Shown in pieces: positions 1 to 10,661 of a DNA stretch of 64,000 bases. The DNA comes from Eretmocerus hayati (taxonomy: Eukaryota; Arthropoda; Insecta; Hymenoptera; Aphelinidae): positions 10,051,268-10,115,267 of the forward strand of contig CM056744.1 of NCBI GenBank assembly GCA_029851415.1, written 5' to 3'. The notes beneath the pieces are model-generated. The model saw only the letters and a list, made by a program, of their open reading frames with translations, was not told where the DNA came from and made no database searches. Within the stretch, counting starts at the first letter, position 1, and every line of letters starts with the position of its first letter. Position numbers and translations under genes: made by a program.

Positions 1-127
1 AGATACAGTCTTGAGATTTTGGGGTTTTCATTTGGCCATCAGATACTTTGGAAAAAACTGACTAGGGCCTGTGGAGTCTCGCATTAAAGGATCGCACTAG
101 TTCCACACGGAACTGACCAAAAAATTT

Positions 128-575
128 AGCAAAAGTAGATTTTTGTGGAAAAGTACTCCCCGAAGTGTGAAAATAAATTTTTTCGAAATTCTGAGGCCTG
201 GAAAAGTTGCACCTGACGATTTCCTTTGAGAATTGATTGGTGTGGAAAGGCCTCGAATGAGGCTAATTCACTTTTATTGAGGGAAACTGAGCGAGTAAAA
301 TTTTAGGCAAAACTGCGCCACAAAATGTACGTACTCGCCACGCATACAAAAAGGTCTTTGGGCTCTTATCGCAGTGGCATTTGGTGCAATGCCATTATAT
401 TTGATGTATTTGCCCTCCCGAATCCCGAGTGAGCCCCACCGCGGTGCTTCACACTCACAAAGATCGTAAAAAAAAACCACATCGCACGGAACTGGCATTT
501 TAACCCCTTTTTCGATGATAATTTTTTTGGCGACCCTGGATCGCCAAACTAATGATTACGCCAAAAAGAGCACCA
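128..575 (-). repeat. Dispersed repeat, copy 1 (inverted relative to copy 2)
   Basis: This stretch is the reverse complement, with modest divergence, of 27130-27590. Matching blocks include the segment around 330-500 and the segment at 505-545 that reads as a run of T followed by GGCGACCCTGGATCG. Both copies contain a short open frame of about 70 codons that is conserved only as nucleotide similarity, with different ends, so I do not call it a gene. Termini are not defined well enough to name a transposon family. Confidence 0.7.
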
Positions 576-2059
576 AAAAATACGTCGAAAATGACCTATA
601 TTTCAAAGTTTCCACGAAACTACTCATCCATTATCGAAAGAAAGCTGAAATATTCTAGTAGACTTCCCTCGAGACTTTCAGAAGTCAGTCATTAGAAATG
701 ATAGAGAATAGTGAAATCTGAGATTTGGGTTGATCATTCGATGGTGTCGTGATCGTTCGTTGGGGTGTTCGAATCAATTTAATTTTGCTACTAGATGCAT
801 GAATTTAATGTAATATTCTGTTCAAGGACTCTGATATGATGAAGCTATTGGGCCTCTTAATACAACAGTAGCAAATTCATACATGATGACGTTCTACATC
901 TCATTTTTGAAAATCGATCAGAAAAAAATATCAAGGACTTGATGCGTCTTAAGCCGATCGCCGTTCCACTTGACGGATCTGACAAAGTAAATCCTCGCTT
1001 ATTCAAACTATCAACTAATATATCATACAACAATTTTTATTTTGGATTATTATTTTAATTTTGGAGAATGAAATTATAATTTTTTTGTTTGAAACGTTTC
1101 AAATTTTTATAAATCGTATTTGTGACTCATACGATTACCCAAAACGACAAAAACTTGATTCTCAGTTCAGCTAATCATTCTAATCATTTGGCATGCCTCA
1201 GAGATACAGCATTTCAAACTAACCAATGAGGAGAATGGAAAATCAGCTGACTCAAACCCGCGGGTCCACTGCAAAAACAACCATGTGCGTCAGTCAAATT
1301 CATTGAGATCTTCAACAAGAAAACTAGCTCTGCTAAGAGATACTTGGTGCCTTACTCTACGAAAATTCGCTCATCATATGATGAGTATTTAACCGGGGAT
1401 GAGCAAAGAGTCTATGCTTTTCTGAGACAATATGAACTTTTATCGAACGATTTATGACATCTTATCATTTCAAATCATCCTGTCGAACATTAAGTGCAAT
1501 AGATCGAGAATGAGTCCATCTTCCCTACGAAGTATATTGCGAAAGAATTTGACATACTGCAGGCTTCCCACTCCATATTTCAAAAATTCGATGGGAATTT
1601 TAGGACAATTTACTGGAGAATATCGGACAAATATGGGACATTAAGAGACGTCAGTGATTAAATCGTAAGGCTCCAGTTTGGACTTACATCCTCTCTGAAT
1701 AGAACTTTATCTAAGTTATTAGTGCCAACGGTACCTTGAAAAAGAAATAAAACAAAGATACCCTCGCCAAATCAGCAGATCCCCAAAGCCCTCAGGTCTA
1801 GACAGTTTGACAAAGACAAGACGAGGAAAAAACCGGTCAAATTATGTCTTTCCAAAACCACTTTGATCAAGATTCGATGCTTTGATCGACATTCATAATC
1901 AAAATAGTTCCATTACACTCACTCTAAATATGGTCTTCATATCAATGCCAACCATAATAGCGTAGAAATTCTCGCGGAATCTTAGCATTTTTTTTCAAGG
2001 TTTACAAAATAATTTCTTCGAACGCCTCTCCACGGATTCCATATACCCGAGTTATGAGT
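576..2059. other. AT-rich spacer, no gene seen
   Basis: No long open frame, no recognisable domain and no clear repeat terminus was found in this interval. Short frames (for example 1432-1644) have low-complexity or random-looking translations and no splice context, so they were left out. Confidence 0.5.
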
Positions 2060-2750
2060 CATCAAGCAAAAAAAGTTTGGGCTTGTTAAGGATATCAGAG
2101 ATACAAAAAGATGAATAATCAACGATTTTGACGTAAAGCCTTCTAAATTTCATGGGATTCAAGTCAGATTAATTCTAGGAATATCTCGGAAGAACTTCTA
2201 TCCGCGTCAACAAAAAAAGAGAAAAAAAAACGCATGCCCACACATTGATTCCCAATGAACGTTACTTTTTCTTTGCTTGATCGCTCGTAGCTCGGGTGCA
2301 TCAAGTTCTGAAAAGAGATGTTTGAATACTATATTTTGCATTGGGATTATGAGGTAGCTCACTTTTGAGCGATTAGTTCATGTTCTGAACCGTAGAAGAG
2401 GGTCAAAAATGATCGCTTGGAAGCGGGAACCTCATGAGCGAGGGATGAAAGATATTTCATGCAATTTTGTACGCACTCGAGTATCGGCAAAATGCGTAAA
2501 AGAATATTTTGGTAGTCGTGAGAATGGCTACAAGATCCCGTAAGAATTTTTACGCCAACATAATTTGCATTGAAAAGTAAGGTATTGAAATGAGAATTTT
2601 TCGAATTCCAAGCAATTTTGATTAAAATAATTTTTAAAAGACCTGAACTGGTCTATTTTTGTCATTCTCCAAACGCTTTTTGTAATACTGTCATAGACTG
2701 AAGGATGTCGGAGATATCGCTGTTTTAACAAAGGTATCCGTGTTTCAAAA
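2060..2750. repeat. Degraded Tc1/mariner-type MITE relative
   Basis: The part from about 2640 to 2745 resembles the right end of the well-preserved MITE at 57031-57911: both have GCTTTTTGTAA, then a block ending in TCGCTGTTTTA, then ATCCGTGTTT. The part near 2280-2300 (GCTCGTAGCTCGGGTG) matches 57580-57600. Its outer ends have decayed and no TA target duplication can be fixed. Confidence 0.5.
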
Positions 2751-4019
2751 AACTATCAATATAGTTATACACCCTAGAAAAAAGCTATAATAGACATTCT
2801 AAGCCAGAGAAACTCGGGGGATCTTGGAACACGGAAAATTCCACTTTCGGCGAAATCATTCGTACATATCCTGCAAACTGGTATGATACTGTACTGCTGT
2901 ACTACTGATTACACCAGAGTCACAAACTTTGAACTTACACTTGTCCGACTCTTCAACTGATTTATCGAGCTTTCCACGCTAGGTACTTTTTTCAACCTCA
3001 AATTTTGTGAGCTTTTTGAAAGTTCTTGAATAATATTGGCACTAATCTTAGAATTAAAGGCATCCAACACCTTCTAAGTTTCATCAACATCTCCCGATGC
3101 ATTTTTGAGATTCTATCTCACAAGATTGATACGCTCAAGCACATATACGCAGGAGTTAGCGACGGAGGTAGCACTTTTTGAAGCGAAAATAAAGAGCTTT
3201 CGTTACGCTAACAGTCTCGCTCCGTATCGGATATTGGCGGGGACAGCAATCGTAGGATTTTATGGTCAAATATGGAACAATCTCAAAAATATGGGAAATG
3301 TGGGGACAAGGGACAGAGTGGGAAACCTGCATCGTATATTTGGATATCTCCGATATATATCTTCTCTTGTCACATTAATCGATGTCACGAGACAGACCCA
3401 CATGTCTCAAGGGAATCGATTATGAGTTCAAAGCGGTTCGGGTGATTGAGAACAGTTAAATTTGTGGCATTGATTGAAAGAGAAAGATGATGATCTTGGG
3501 GATTAATGTGGACTCTTCTAACAATTAAAACGGATTTAGACGAGAAGAAAGCAAAAAATAATAGATATTTTAATAATTCGAATGTCCTGGACTCGAAGCG
3601 GTTTCCATTCAGAAGCGATTGACGAAACAATTTCCTGAATTTTAAAGATAGCTCGAATTTGTGTATTTCCACCAAACGTTCCTGAGCGTATGGCAATGGT
3701 ACGGCATAAGAACAATCCACTAACTCCAAAGAACTCGAGACGAATTAAACGATTCAGGAACGTCGAAAAATCTACGCCAAACTGGCTGGCCTCAATCATT
3801 AGGAGTCGGTGGAAAATTTAAGTTTCGCGAGCAAGATGGAATATCAATAATGATTAGGGAAGGGGTGAACTTATAGAACCTCACACGGGTCTGATACATA
3901 ATGAGAGAGAAAGATAGATAGTTCAGTTTTCCTGATTAATCATGTGCCACCAGCAGATAAGAGTGTCTTTAGAAATCAAAAGTGCCTTACATCAACCTTG
4001 TGGTAATTCATCTCTAATG
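2751..4019. other. Spacer upstream of the Penelope-like element
   Basis: No convincing coding sequence. Two overlapping reverse frames at about 3385-3800 exist but lack codon structure, homology or splice signals. The interval ends at the target-site duplication of the Penelope-like element. Confidence 0.45.
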
Positions 4020-4033
4020 AATATTTGAAAACA
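4020..4033. repeat. Left target-site duplication of the Penelope-like element
   Basis: The 14 bases AATATTTGAAAACA occur here and again at 11958-11971, directly outside the two ends of the Penelope-like element. A 14-bp duplication is plausible for Penelope-like elements, whose duplications vary in length. Confidence 0.75.
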
Positions 4034-4099
4034 TATGAGTTGATTTGTTGGTCTCGTCGATCTTGAAGGACGGTGGGGAACTAAATAAATTCCCAAAAT
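4033..4099 (+). repeat. 67-bp inverted repeat, left copy (Penelope-like element)
   Basis: Exact reverse complement of 11851-11917. It marks the inverted 5' tail of the element and links the ORF-bearing part with its 3' part across the inserted LTR element. Confidence 0.85.
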
Positions 4100-4177
4100 A
4101 AAAAAAATCACCAAAATCACTTATGATATCCAAGGCCTAAGATCGAAGAGAGGCCACCACCACATTCTCCAAAAAAC

Positions 4178-6652
4178 ATGGGTTTCTTTCAACATATAAG
4201 AGAAGATTTCGGACATCGAACAGCACATCTAATGAAAGCCTCTACAAAATTACAACATCGTATAGCTGAGGCATCGTCACGCCGAGTCTTTCTCTTGAGA
4301 TGCAGAAGCAACGATGTATTACCACCACACATCCAAAACATCAACAAGCGCCTTCAACGCATCAGTTTCTCCAGTGAGTCATGTTCAAAAAATTTTCGTT
4401 TCCAAAACTCTGTTTACTTTCGAAGACTTCTAAATAATGAAATTAGGGACGTCCATAATCAAATTTTTCGACTTCAAAAGAACTTAGCAGTAACCTCACA
4501 ATCATTATCAAACGAGAATATTGATCCAAATATTTTGAGCCAATTCCAAAATTTCACGAATGAAAAATCCATCAAATTACGTAAAAAATGTGATTTTACA
4601 CATATGAAAAAATTCGAAAAAATTAAGCCGTCCATAACACCTCGCACGATAGATAGAAATAATTGGGTTAAAAATTTCAGCAATATTCCTCTCCCTTCAG
4701 ATGTTATTGACATATCCTCATTGGGCCCTAATTTCAGTCAGAAAGACAACCTCAGTTTAAATGATGTCATAGATACTGTCAAAAATGTCGAAAAGTGCAT
4801 AGAGAACCTCGATTTGAATAATAGGGAGAAAGATAACATCCGTCACAAGGTTACGAATATCCTATACACTGAAAATAATAAGCAAAGGCACATTTCTCCT
4901 GAAGACAGGGTATTCGCAAAAAAATTGAGCTTCACTAAGCACTTCTTGAAACAAAATTCAGATATTTTTTTCACACGTGCAGATAAGGGCAATGTCACCG
5001 TCTGTTTGAATAAGTCTGATTACACCAATAAAATGAACGTTTTGTTGAGTGACAAAAAAGTATACGTTCCAATCAAAAATAATCCACTCAAAAGTTTACA
5101 GGCAAAAGTACATAAAATACTAGGAAGTTGGAACGATTTGAATTACTTGTCTAGAAAATATCATAACAATGCTCTCACACAGACGGACACCAACTTATCT
5201 CGTTGTTATGGCTTACCAAAAATTCATAAAGAAAATGTTCCACTCAGACCAATAATTTCTACAGTCAATAGCCCTACTCATTTCCTTGCTTCCGTTTTAT
5301 ATAAAGAGTTGAAGAAATGTATTAAACCGCCTGCATCACGCATTGACAATAGCTTCGAATTGAAAAAACGGTTGGAGACTTTAACGATCCCAAAAGATCA
5401 TATACTCCTTTCTCTCGACGTCAGCTCTCTGTTTACAAACATCCTATGCTGGTTAGTGCTAGAGGCGCTTGACCGCAGATTTTCAGATATACATAATAAG
5501 TCTAACATACCGTTTGATGAAATTCGAAAATGTACTGAGTTCCTTTTTGACAACACTTTTTTTCAATTTAATAATCAAATTTATCAACAAATCTTTGGTA
5601 GTCCGATGGGATCACCCATCTCTCCACTTTTCGCAGACATTGTTATGGATGACTTGGAAACTTCATGCTTACGTAAATTAAAAAATGATCACGATTGCAC
5701 TCCTCTATTCTATTATAGATATGTCGATGACACTCTAATGTGTGTGAAGAAAGAACAGGTAGATGTAGTCCTCAATGTTTTCAACAGTTATAATGAACAT
5801 TTACAGTTCACACATGAGATTGAAAACAATAACACCATCAATTTCCTTGACATATCTCTGATCCGAGAAGATGAAAAAATCATCACTAATTGGTATCAAA
5901 AGCCAACGTCATCAGGCAGGATCTTGAATTTCAAATCCAATCATACCATGAAACAAAAGAGGAACATAGTGTTCAATTTAGTCGACAGAGCCACGTCACT
6001 TTCACATAAAAAATTTCATTCCTCTAATTTGTCAATTGTAAAACAACTCCTTTCTGACAATGATTATCCTGATGATTTCACTGATAAATGTATAAAAACC
6101 AGATTACATCGTTCGAAAGATCTGATGAACAGAGCAGAAAGAATACGTTGTAACCAAATTCTATATGCTGGCCAGAACAAAATTTGTATTCCATACCACG
6201 AACGCTTATTCGAAAAATGTAATGCTCTGTTCAAACATAATGATATTCACACTCTTCCAAAAGTTTCCAAGTCATTAAGCTCAATAGTAAAATTAGGTAA
6301 AGACCAACTAGATAAATTCAGCAAAACTGGTGTTGTTTATAAATTTCAGTGCAAAGATTGCCCAGCAACGTATGTGGGAGAGACAAAAAGACAACTAGGT
6401 ACACGCATTAATGATCATGTTACAAACAAAGATAAAAAGTCCGTAGTTTCTGTTCACAGACTAAAAGATAAACACGATTTCTATTGGGATCAAACCAAAA
6501 TTTTAGACACAGAAAAAAATTGGAAAAAACGGTTGATTTCTGAGATGATCCATATAAAATTCGATGAAAATTGCATCAATAGAAAAGACGATATTCAAAA
6601 TCTCAGTCGAATATATAACCCGTTGTGGGCAACGGCTGACAAAGCTCGTTGA
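4178..6652 (+). CDS. Penelope-like reverse transcriptase with GIY-YIG endonuclease
   Basis: This 824-residue protein copies element RNA into DNA at a nick made by its own endonuclease. RT motif A is at about residues 412-421 (LDVSSLFTNI, aspartate 414). Motif B is GSPMGSPISPLFADI, and motif C has YVDD at 515-518, so the catalytic aspartates are present. The C-terminal domain from about residue 718 has GVVYKF, then CKDC, then TYVGETKRQLGTRINDH. This is the GIY-YIG nuclease with the cysteine pair typical of canonical Penelope elements. The start was taken at the first ATG, 80 bases after the terminal repeat. No internal stop or frameshift was seen. It is AT-rich in codon use, and the element may have been active recently. 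Confidence 0.93.
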   Translation: MGFFQHIREDFGHRTAHLMKASTKLQHRIAEASSRRVFLLRCRSNDVLPPHIQNINKRLQRISFSSESCSKNFRFQNSVYFRRLLNNEIRDVHNQIFRLQKNLAVTSQSLSNENIDPNILSQFQNFTNEKSIKLRKKCDFTHMKKFEKIKPSITPRTIDRNNWVKNFSNIPLPSDVIDISSLGPNFSQKDNLSLNDVIDTVKNVEKCIENLDLNNREKDNIRHKVTNILYTENNKQRHISPEDRVFAKKLSFTKHFLKQNSDIFFTRADKGNVTVCLNKSDYTNKMNVLLSDKKVYVPIKNNPLKSLQAKVHKILGSWNDLNYLSRKYHNNALTQTDTNLSRCYGLPKIHKENVPLRPIISTVNSPTHFLASVLYKELKKCIKPPASRIDNSFELKKRLETLTIPKDHILLSLDVSSLFTNILCWLVLEALDRRFSDIHNKSNIPFDEIRKCTEFLFDNTFFQFNNQIYQQIFGSPMGSPISPLFADIVMDDLETSCLRKLKNDHDCTPLFYYRYVDDTLMCVKKEQVDVVLNVFNSYNEHLQFTHEIENNNTINFLDISLIREDEKIITNWYQKPTSSGRILNFKSNHTMKQKRNIVFNLVDRATSLSHKKFHSSNLSIVKQLLSDNDYPDDFTDKCIKTRLHRSKDLMNRAERIRCNQILYAGQNKICIPYHERLFEKCNALFKHNDIHTLPKVSKSLSSIVKLGKDQLDKFSKTGVVYKFQCKDCPATYVGETKRQLGTRINDHVTNKDKKSVVSVHRLKDKHDFYWDQTKILDTEKNWKKRLISEMIHIKFDENCINRKDDIQNLSRIYNPLWATADKAR

Positions 6653-6919
6653 CCCCCCGCTCTCTTTCTCTCTCCCACATGCACTACTTTTCATATATAT
6701 GTCACCTACTGTATACTGCGATCGCGCGAATATAAATATGAGTGAAAAATAAGACCGATGACTCACTCTATTTACTTGTATTGACAGGAGCCAGACGTTA
6801 TGTCTGTGCTCTATTATATGATCGTTCAAAAAATATCATGACGATCTAAAGAATAACGTAAGTTGCGCATCTTGTAATATTTATACATCCATTATTTGTA
6901 AAAAATTTCATATTTTATC
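6653..6919 (+). other. Penelope-like 3' untranslated region, proximal part
   Basis: Non-coding sequence after the RT stop. It continues at 11762 on the other side of the LTR element insertion. The last four bases, TATC (6916-6919), form the left target duplication of the LTR element. Confidence 0.7.
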
Positions 6920-7177
6920 TGACGTGAGCATCTCACGCCTTTTTTGTACAAATTGCCGCGATCCCGTCCACTCAAAACTCATTAGTAACAAATACGTAGC
7001 TTCAAGATTGTAGTTTCTTTTCTTTGCATTCAAGCCAGCGTCCCGAAGCGCGCTTTAGCAGCATTTTTATTCGTAGTCCACGCACATATGACGTCATGCC
7101 GCGGCAGCTGCCCCTTTTACTTATTTCTAATAGACGAACGCACCATTGCGTTTTTTCCGCGTGATTACGTAACGCCA

Positions 7178-7400
7178 CGCAGCTCACGCGCCGTGTCGTT
7201 TTAATTCTCTTAATACTCTAATAAGATATCGCAATAACGCTACGCCGCGTTATTTACGTGACATCGCGCAGCTCACGCGCCGTGTCGTTTTAATTCTCTC
7301 AATAACCTAATAAGATCTTGCAATAACGCTACGCCGCGTTATTTACGCAACGACGCGCAGCTCACGTGGCGTGCCGTTTTTTCTAGATATGAGATAAACT
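7178..7400 (+). repeat. 89-bp tandem repeat in the 5' LTR (about 2.5 units)
   Basis: The block CGCAGCTCACG recurs at 7178, 7267 and 7356, exactly 89 bases apart each time. The units are rich in CG dinucleotides, unlike the surrounding AT-rich genome. Position upstream of the TATA box suggests an enhancer-like U3 repeat; that role is inference. The right LTR has the same array at about 10920-11142. Confidence 0.8.
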
Positions 7401-7599
7401 TGGAAACGCATCGTGGCGTAAAGAACGCCCACGTTAGTTGCGCACTGTACCGTTAGTCACCTAAGCATTTCATGTAGATTAACGCCGCGAGGCGCAGCGG
7501 AGCGGAAAAGCGTTAGTAACGCTCCGTGCAGTTTTCTCACATATGTTAAGCATACGGAAAACGCTCCGTACCATAGAAACCGTACGTTGTCCTAGATCC

Positions 7600-7608
7600 T
7601 ATAAATAG
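7600..7608 (+). promoter_or_regulatory. TATA box of the 5' LTR
   Basis: TATAAATAG lies at 7600-7608, with its exact counterpart at 11342-11350 in the right LTR. Transcription would start roughly 25-30 bases downstream, near 7635. Confidence 0.6.
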
Positions 7609-8023
7609 GGATTCGTAGCCGAACGAAGGGGAGTTTTTTTTCGCATTTGTACCGGGACGCATACTTCACGCCGGATCTCGGCACGGGCCCAGGGCACGGT
7701 CCCGGCCTCCTAGTGCTACTCGCGGCTTGTACTTTATACTGGACTCGTCCTGTCCTCATAACCGATATTCAAGTGTGCTGGTGAATGTGATCGGATAGTC
7801 GAGGCAACCGAGATGTGTAAAAAATTGATGACTTTTACGACATAAAGTGACATCCTATTTTCTCTACATAATCCGCGAGTGTTCATTCACCATCCCTCTA
7901 TACCCAATTAGAGGCTCACCAGCGTTTTTCGAGATGAAGATATTCAGTCAAAGTTCCTATTTGTTGTAACGAGGGGGTCCATTTTATAACATTCTGCATT
8001 CATCTTCCACCCCCACGTTAATT

Positions 8024-8041
8024 TGGCGCCCAACGACCGGG
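8024..8041 (+). promoter_or_regulatory. Primer-binding site
   Basis: TGGCGCCCAACGACCGGG starts three bases after the 5' LTR. A start of TGGCGC matches the 3' end of a tRNA terminating in GCGCCA. The exact tRNA was not determined. Confidence 0.65.
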
Positions 8042-8566
8042 CCCGAAAATCTACGAAGAAACCCCGAGAAGAAGAAGACGTGCTCGAGGACGCATATAAA
8101 TGAAAACGGACATCGATTGGCGCCCACAACATCTCGTCGCCGGTCACAGGGCCGCGTCACGGCTGTTCGCGAAGACAGTGCCCATTCGGCGCGAACGCAA
8201 CCAAGACCAGCAGGTCTACGTAGACGACATCGTCATCCGTACGGAGGAGTCAACGACCCGAGAAAGCGGTGAAAAACGCAAAAGCCCCTTTCTGAGCGGA
8301 AGCGACGACCCTCCGAAGAAAGCGGCAAAGATCGCGTGTAAATTTACTTGCGTATCGTTCCAGTGAAGAAAAAACTCGAACGGCACCAAGCTCCGCGGAA
8401 AAACTCTGGTGAAATAGGCAAAAGCCCGAATATCGTCAGTGAAGCTCCGGCGAGAAGAAGAAACCCGAGCAGCAACTTACTTGTGCATCGTTCCAGCGAA
8501 GAGAAGAAAACTTGAACGACGCCTGAAAAATCGAAGCTCCGGCGAGAAGTAGAAACCCGAGCAAAA

Positions 8567-9964
8567 ATGGCAAGGGCATCCAACCCCGGAGCCGAGGAAA
8601 CCTCACATGCCATCATCAAGGTACAGTTGTGGTTATCCGGCGCTCCCGGTGGTCCTTGGCCCGAATACGTCGACGACCCCGAGGCAAGTCTATCCTCAAG
8701 AGCCACTGTCGCCGATACGACTCCCTCGACCGACGGGTCTGAAGACGAGTCGACAACGCAGTCAACCGACTCCGGATGGAGATCACAACACTACGAAAAC
8801 CGGGCATCGCAGGTCGCCAACCCTGAGAAGAGGCTCTCAGGGCCGTCGTCGTTCCTGCAGCATAGGCCCCGCGAAGCAATGTTGCGAATGCCCCACGGTA
8901 ACAAGTCGCAGTCGCATCATCAACAAGAAGAATATTTAGCGAGCGTGTCGAAAGCCTTGCTAAACATCAGATTTCAATACGCTTCGTCAGAAGAAGAGGA
9001 CGACCCCGTGCATCCCCCCTTGCCCAACTCTTCACTCGTTGATCTGAAAAATCACGAGTCATCATCATCGGCGTACTCATCAGGAGCTGGCGAAGAAGAA
9101 GAGGAGAGAAGAGAGAGAGGAAGAGGACCTCCGAATGCGCGCGCAACTGGGCCCTTCTCCCTCCGACATCTCAAGCGACGCACGCGAGCAGAGAGGGCGG
9201 CCCGCAATGCGTCATGGGGATGGACAGTTGAGGATTGCATCCCTCGAGCCACGCGTGCATCGACGACCGCCATTAATCACGATCCGCGTGCTCCGAACTG
9301 CTCTCTGCTCCGATCGCCAGTGCAATCTACGGAATTCAAGACTCCAGTGTTTTTCGTGAGTGCACCCACCGAAGAGAATATGCCTGTGGTTCCAGAAGAA
9401 TTCATGGCATTAGCCCGGCAATACGTCGCGAACGAGTGTAATGATACTGAACTCCTGGTGCTGGATTACGTGACAACCCATCGCGCAGTCAGGCAGGCGC
9501 GCGAACGAGCAGCGGCTTTCAAGAAGAGGAAGGAGGAAGAACAGCTTTGTCTCGTGAGAGCCTTATGCCGTGCCGAAAGAATTCACGAGGAGCGTGAGGA
9601 AGAACTCGTCGGTCTCGGAGCACCACGACAGGTTCCCGGGCCGCGACCACCATCATCGCCGGGGCGCGGCAAGAAGAAGACGACCTTCCCCGTGGGCCAA
9701 AGAAGACGGGCCCAGAAGAAATCTCTAGGTGCCTTGAAGCAGAGGCTGGCGCAATATCAACTCGGGAGCGGAGCGCCGTATCATCGACCTGAGCACCAAG
9801 AAGAACGCCGCCCGGTCCCAGTGGTCGCGTCAACGAGTACGCAAGGAACGCCACGCGATGAGGAGCTTCGTGAGCAACTGTCGCAACATCTCGTCATGCC
9901 GTCAACATCAGGACGCGCCAGCATCGGCGCCGAGCTGTATCACGGCCGGCAGCGTCGACGCTGA
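8567..9964 (+). CDS. Gag-like protein of the LTR retroelement, unknown family
   Basis: This 465-residue ORF is GC-rich compared with its surroundings and rich in serine, glutamate, proline and arginine. It has acidic stretches (EEEDD, EEEEER) and basic ones (RGKKK, RRRAQKK). I see no zinc knuckle and no match to a known Gag fold. Its position after the primer-binding site and its status as the only long frame suggest a structural Gag-like role, but that is inference. The frame stops 14 bases before a second open frame in another phase, so the two may be joined by a frameshift. The leader (8042-8566) also has a short open frame at 8100-8366 of doubtful meaning. Confidence 0.55.
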   Translation: MARASNPGAEETSHAIIKVQLWLSGAPGGPWPEYVDDPEASLSSRATVADTTPSTDGSEDESTTQSTDSGWRSQHYENRASQVANPEKRLSGPSSFLQHRPREAMLRMPHGNKSQSHHQQEEYLASVSKALLNIRFQYASSEEEDDPVHPPLPNSSLVDLKNHESSSSAYSSGAGEEEEERRERGRGPPNARATGPFSLRHLKRRTRAERAARNASWGWTVEDCIPRATRASTTAINHDPRAPNCSLLRSPVQSTEFKTPVFFVSAPTEENMPVVPEEFMALARQYVANECNDTELLVLDYVTTHRAVRQARERAAAFKKRKEEEQLCLVRALCRAERIHEEREEELVGLGAPRQVPGPRPPSSPGRGKKKTTFPVGQRRRAQKKSLGALKQRLAQYQLGSGAPYHRPEHQEERRPVPVVASTSTQGTPRDEELREQLSQHLVMPSTSGRASIGAELYHGRQRRR

Positions 9965-9978
9965 ATGAACCCGAGGCT

Positions 9979-10506
9979 GTGAGTGACGTTGACTCGTCAT
10001 TTCCGACGGAGGCGTTGAATAAATCGATGTCATGCGAGGATGCACAACGATATTTCGCGCCAATTTTCGCTGAGGATACGGTCGCAGCAGCCGGAGTCGT
10101 ATCTGAAGACACACGCCCAAGCCCAGCAGACTCAACAACACCCTCACAACCGTGCGTGTATATGACCCAGCCGGCCATCTACGAGTTATCTAGCCAACAA
10201 CTTTGCGAGACAGGTGATCAACTGAGCGACCAATTTCGCCTCGTCGAAGCGATCGCCCCAATGCACCGGCCCAATCAGGCTATCCAGGTCGATGCAGGCA
10301 GGTCGCTCGACGCTGGAAGATCCGGCATGCAACCGTGCAACGACGACGAATTTTTGTCCTCACTGATACACACCCTGGACGACGGACGTCCCAGCTTACG
10401 GATGAAGATTACCAGGAGACCGAGCGTCTCCAGCTCGGGCCTACGTGAACCGGATGCAGAGACGACAGCAAATAATATGCACCTTGACGTGCACCATATG
10501 TACTGA
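9979..10506 (+). CDS. Second ORF of the LTR retroelement, unknown
   Basis: 175 codons follow in a different phase from the upstream ORF. The frame is also open upstream across the end of the first ORF, so it is probably a continuation reached by ribosomal frameshifting or separated by a mutation, rather than an independent gene. The start used (GTG) is arbitrary. Composition is acidic and serine-rich like the first ORF, with no recognised domain. The interval from its stop to the 3' LTR is non-coding. Confidence 0.45.
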   Translation: MSDVDSSFPTEALNKSMSCEDAQRYFAPIFAEDTVAAAGVVSEDTRPSPADSTTPSQPCVYMTQPAIYELSSQQLCETGDQLSDQFRLVEAIAPMHRPNQAIQVDAGRSLDAGRSGMQPCNDDEFLSSLIHTLDDGRPSLRMKITRRPSVSSSGLREPDAETTANNMHLDVHHMY

Positions 10507-10661
10507 ATCCACTGTATGTAACCATTTATTACTGCCTCTCGCGTGTACGAATGATAACCGTAGAACTATTTAAGACCATTTTGTATCGCGAGTATGCCAG
10601 CATGAATGTGACAATTTTTACCAATCGCGCGAACGGTACCGCGTCAATTTCAGGGCCGTCT

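Larger units (their letters stand above)
6920..8020 (+). repeat. 5' LTR
   Basis: Matches 10662-11761 almost base for base. The differences seen are an 8-T compared with 7-T run near 7635 and one C/T change at 8016. It begins TGACGTG and ends CACGTTA. It contains an 89-bp tandem repeat (about 7178-7400) and a TATA box. Confidence 0.88.
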
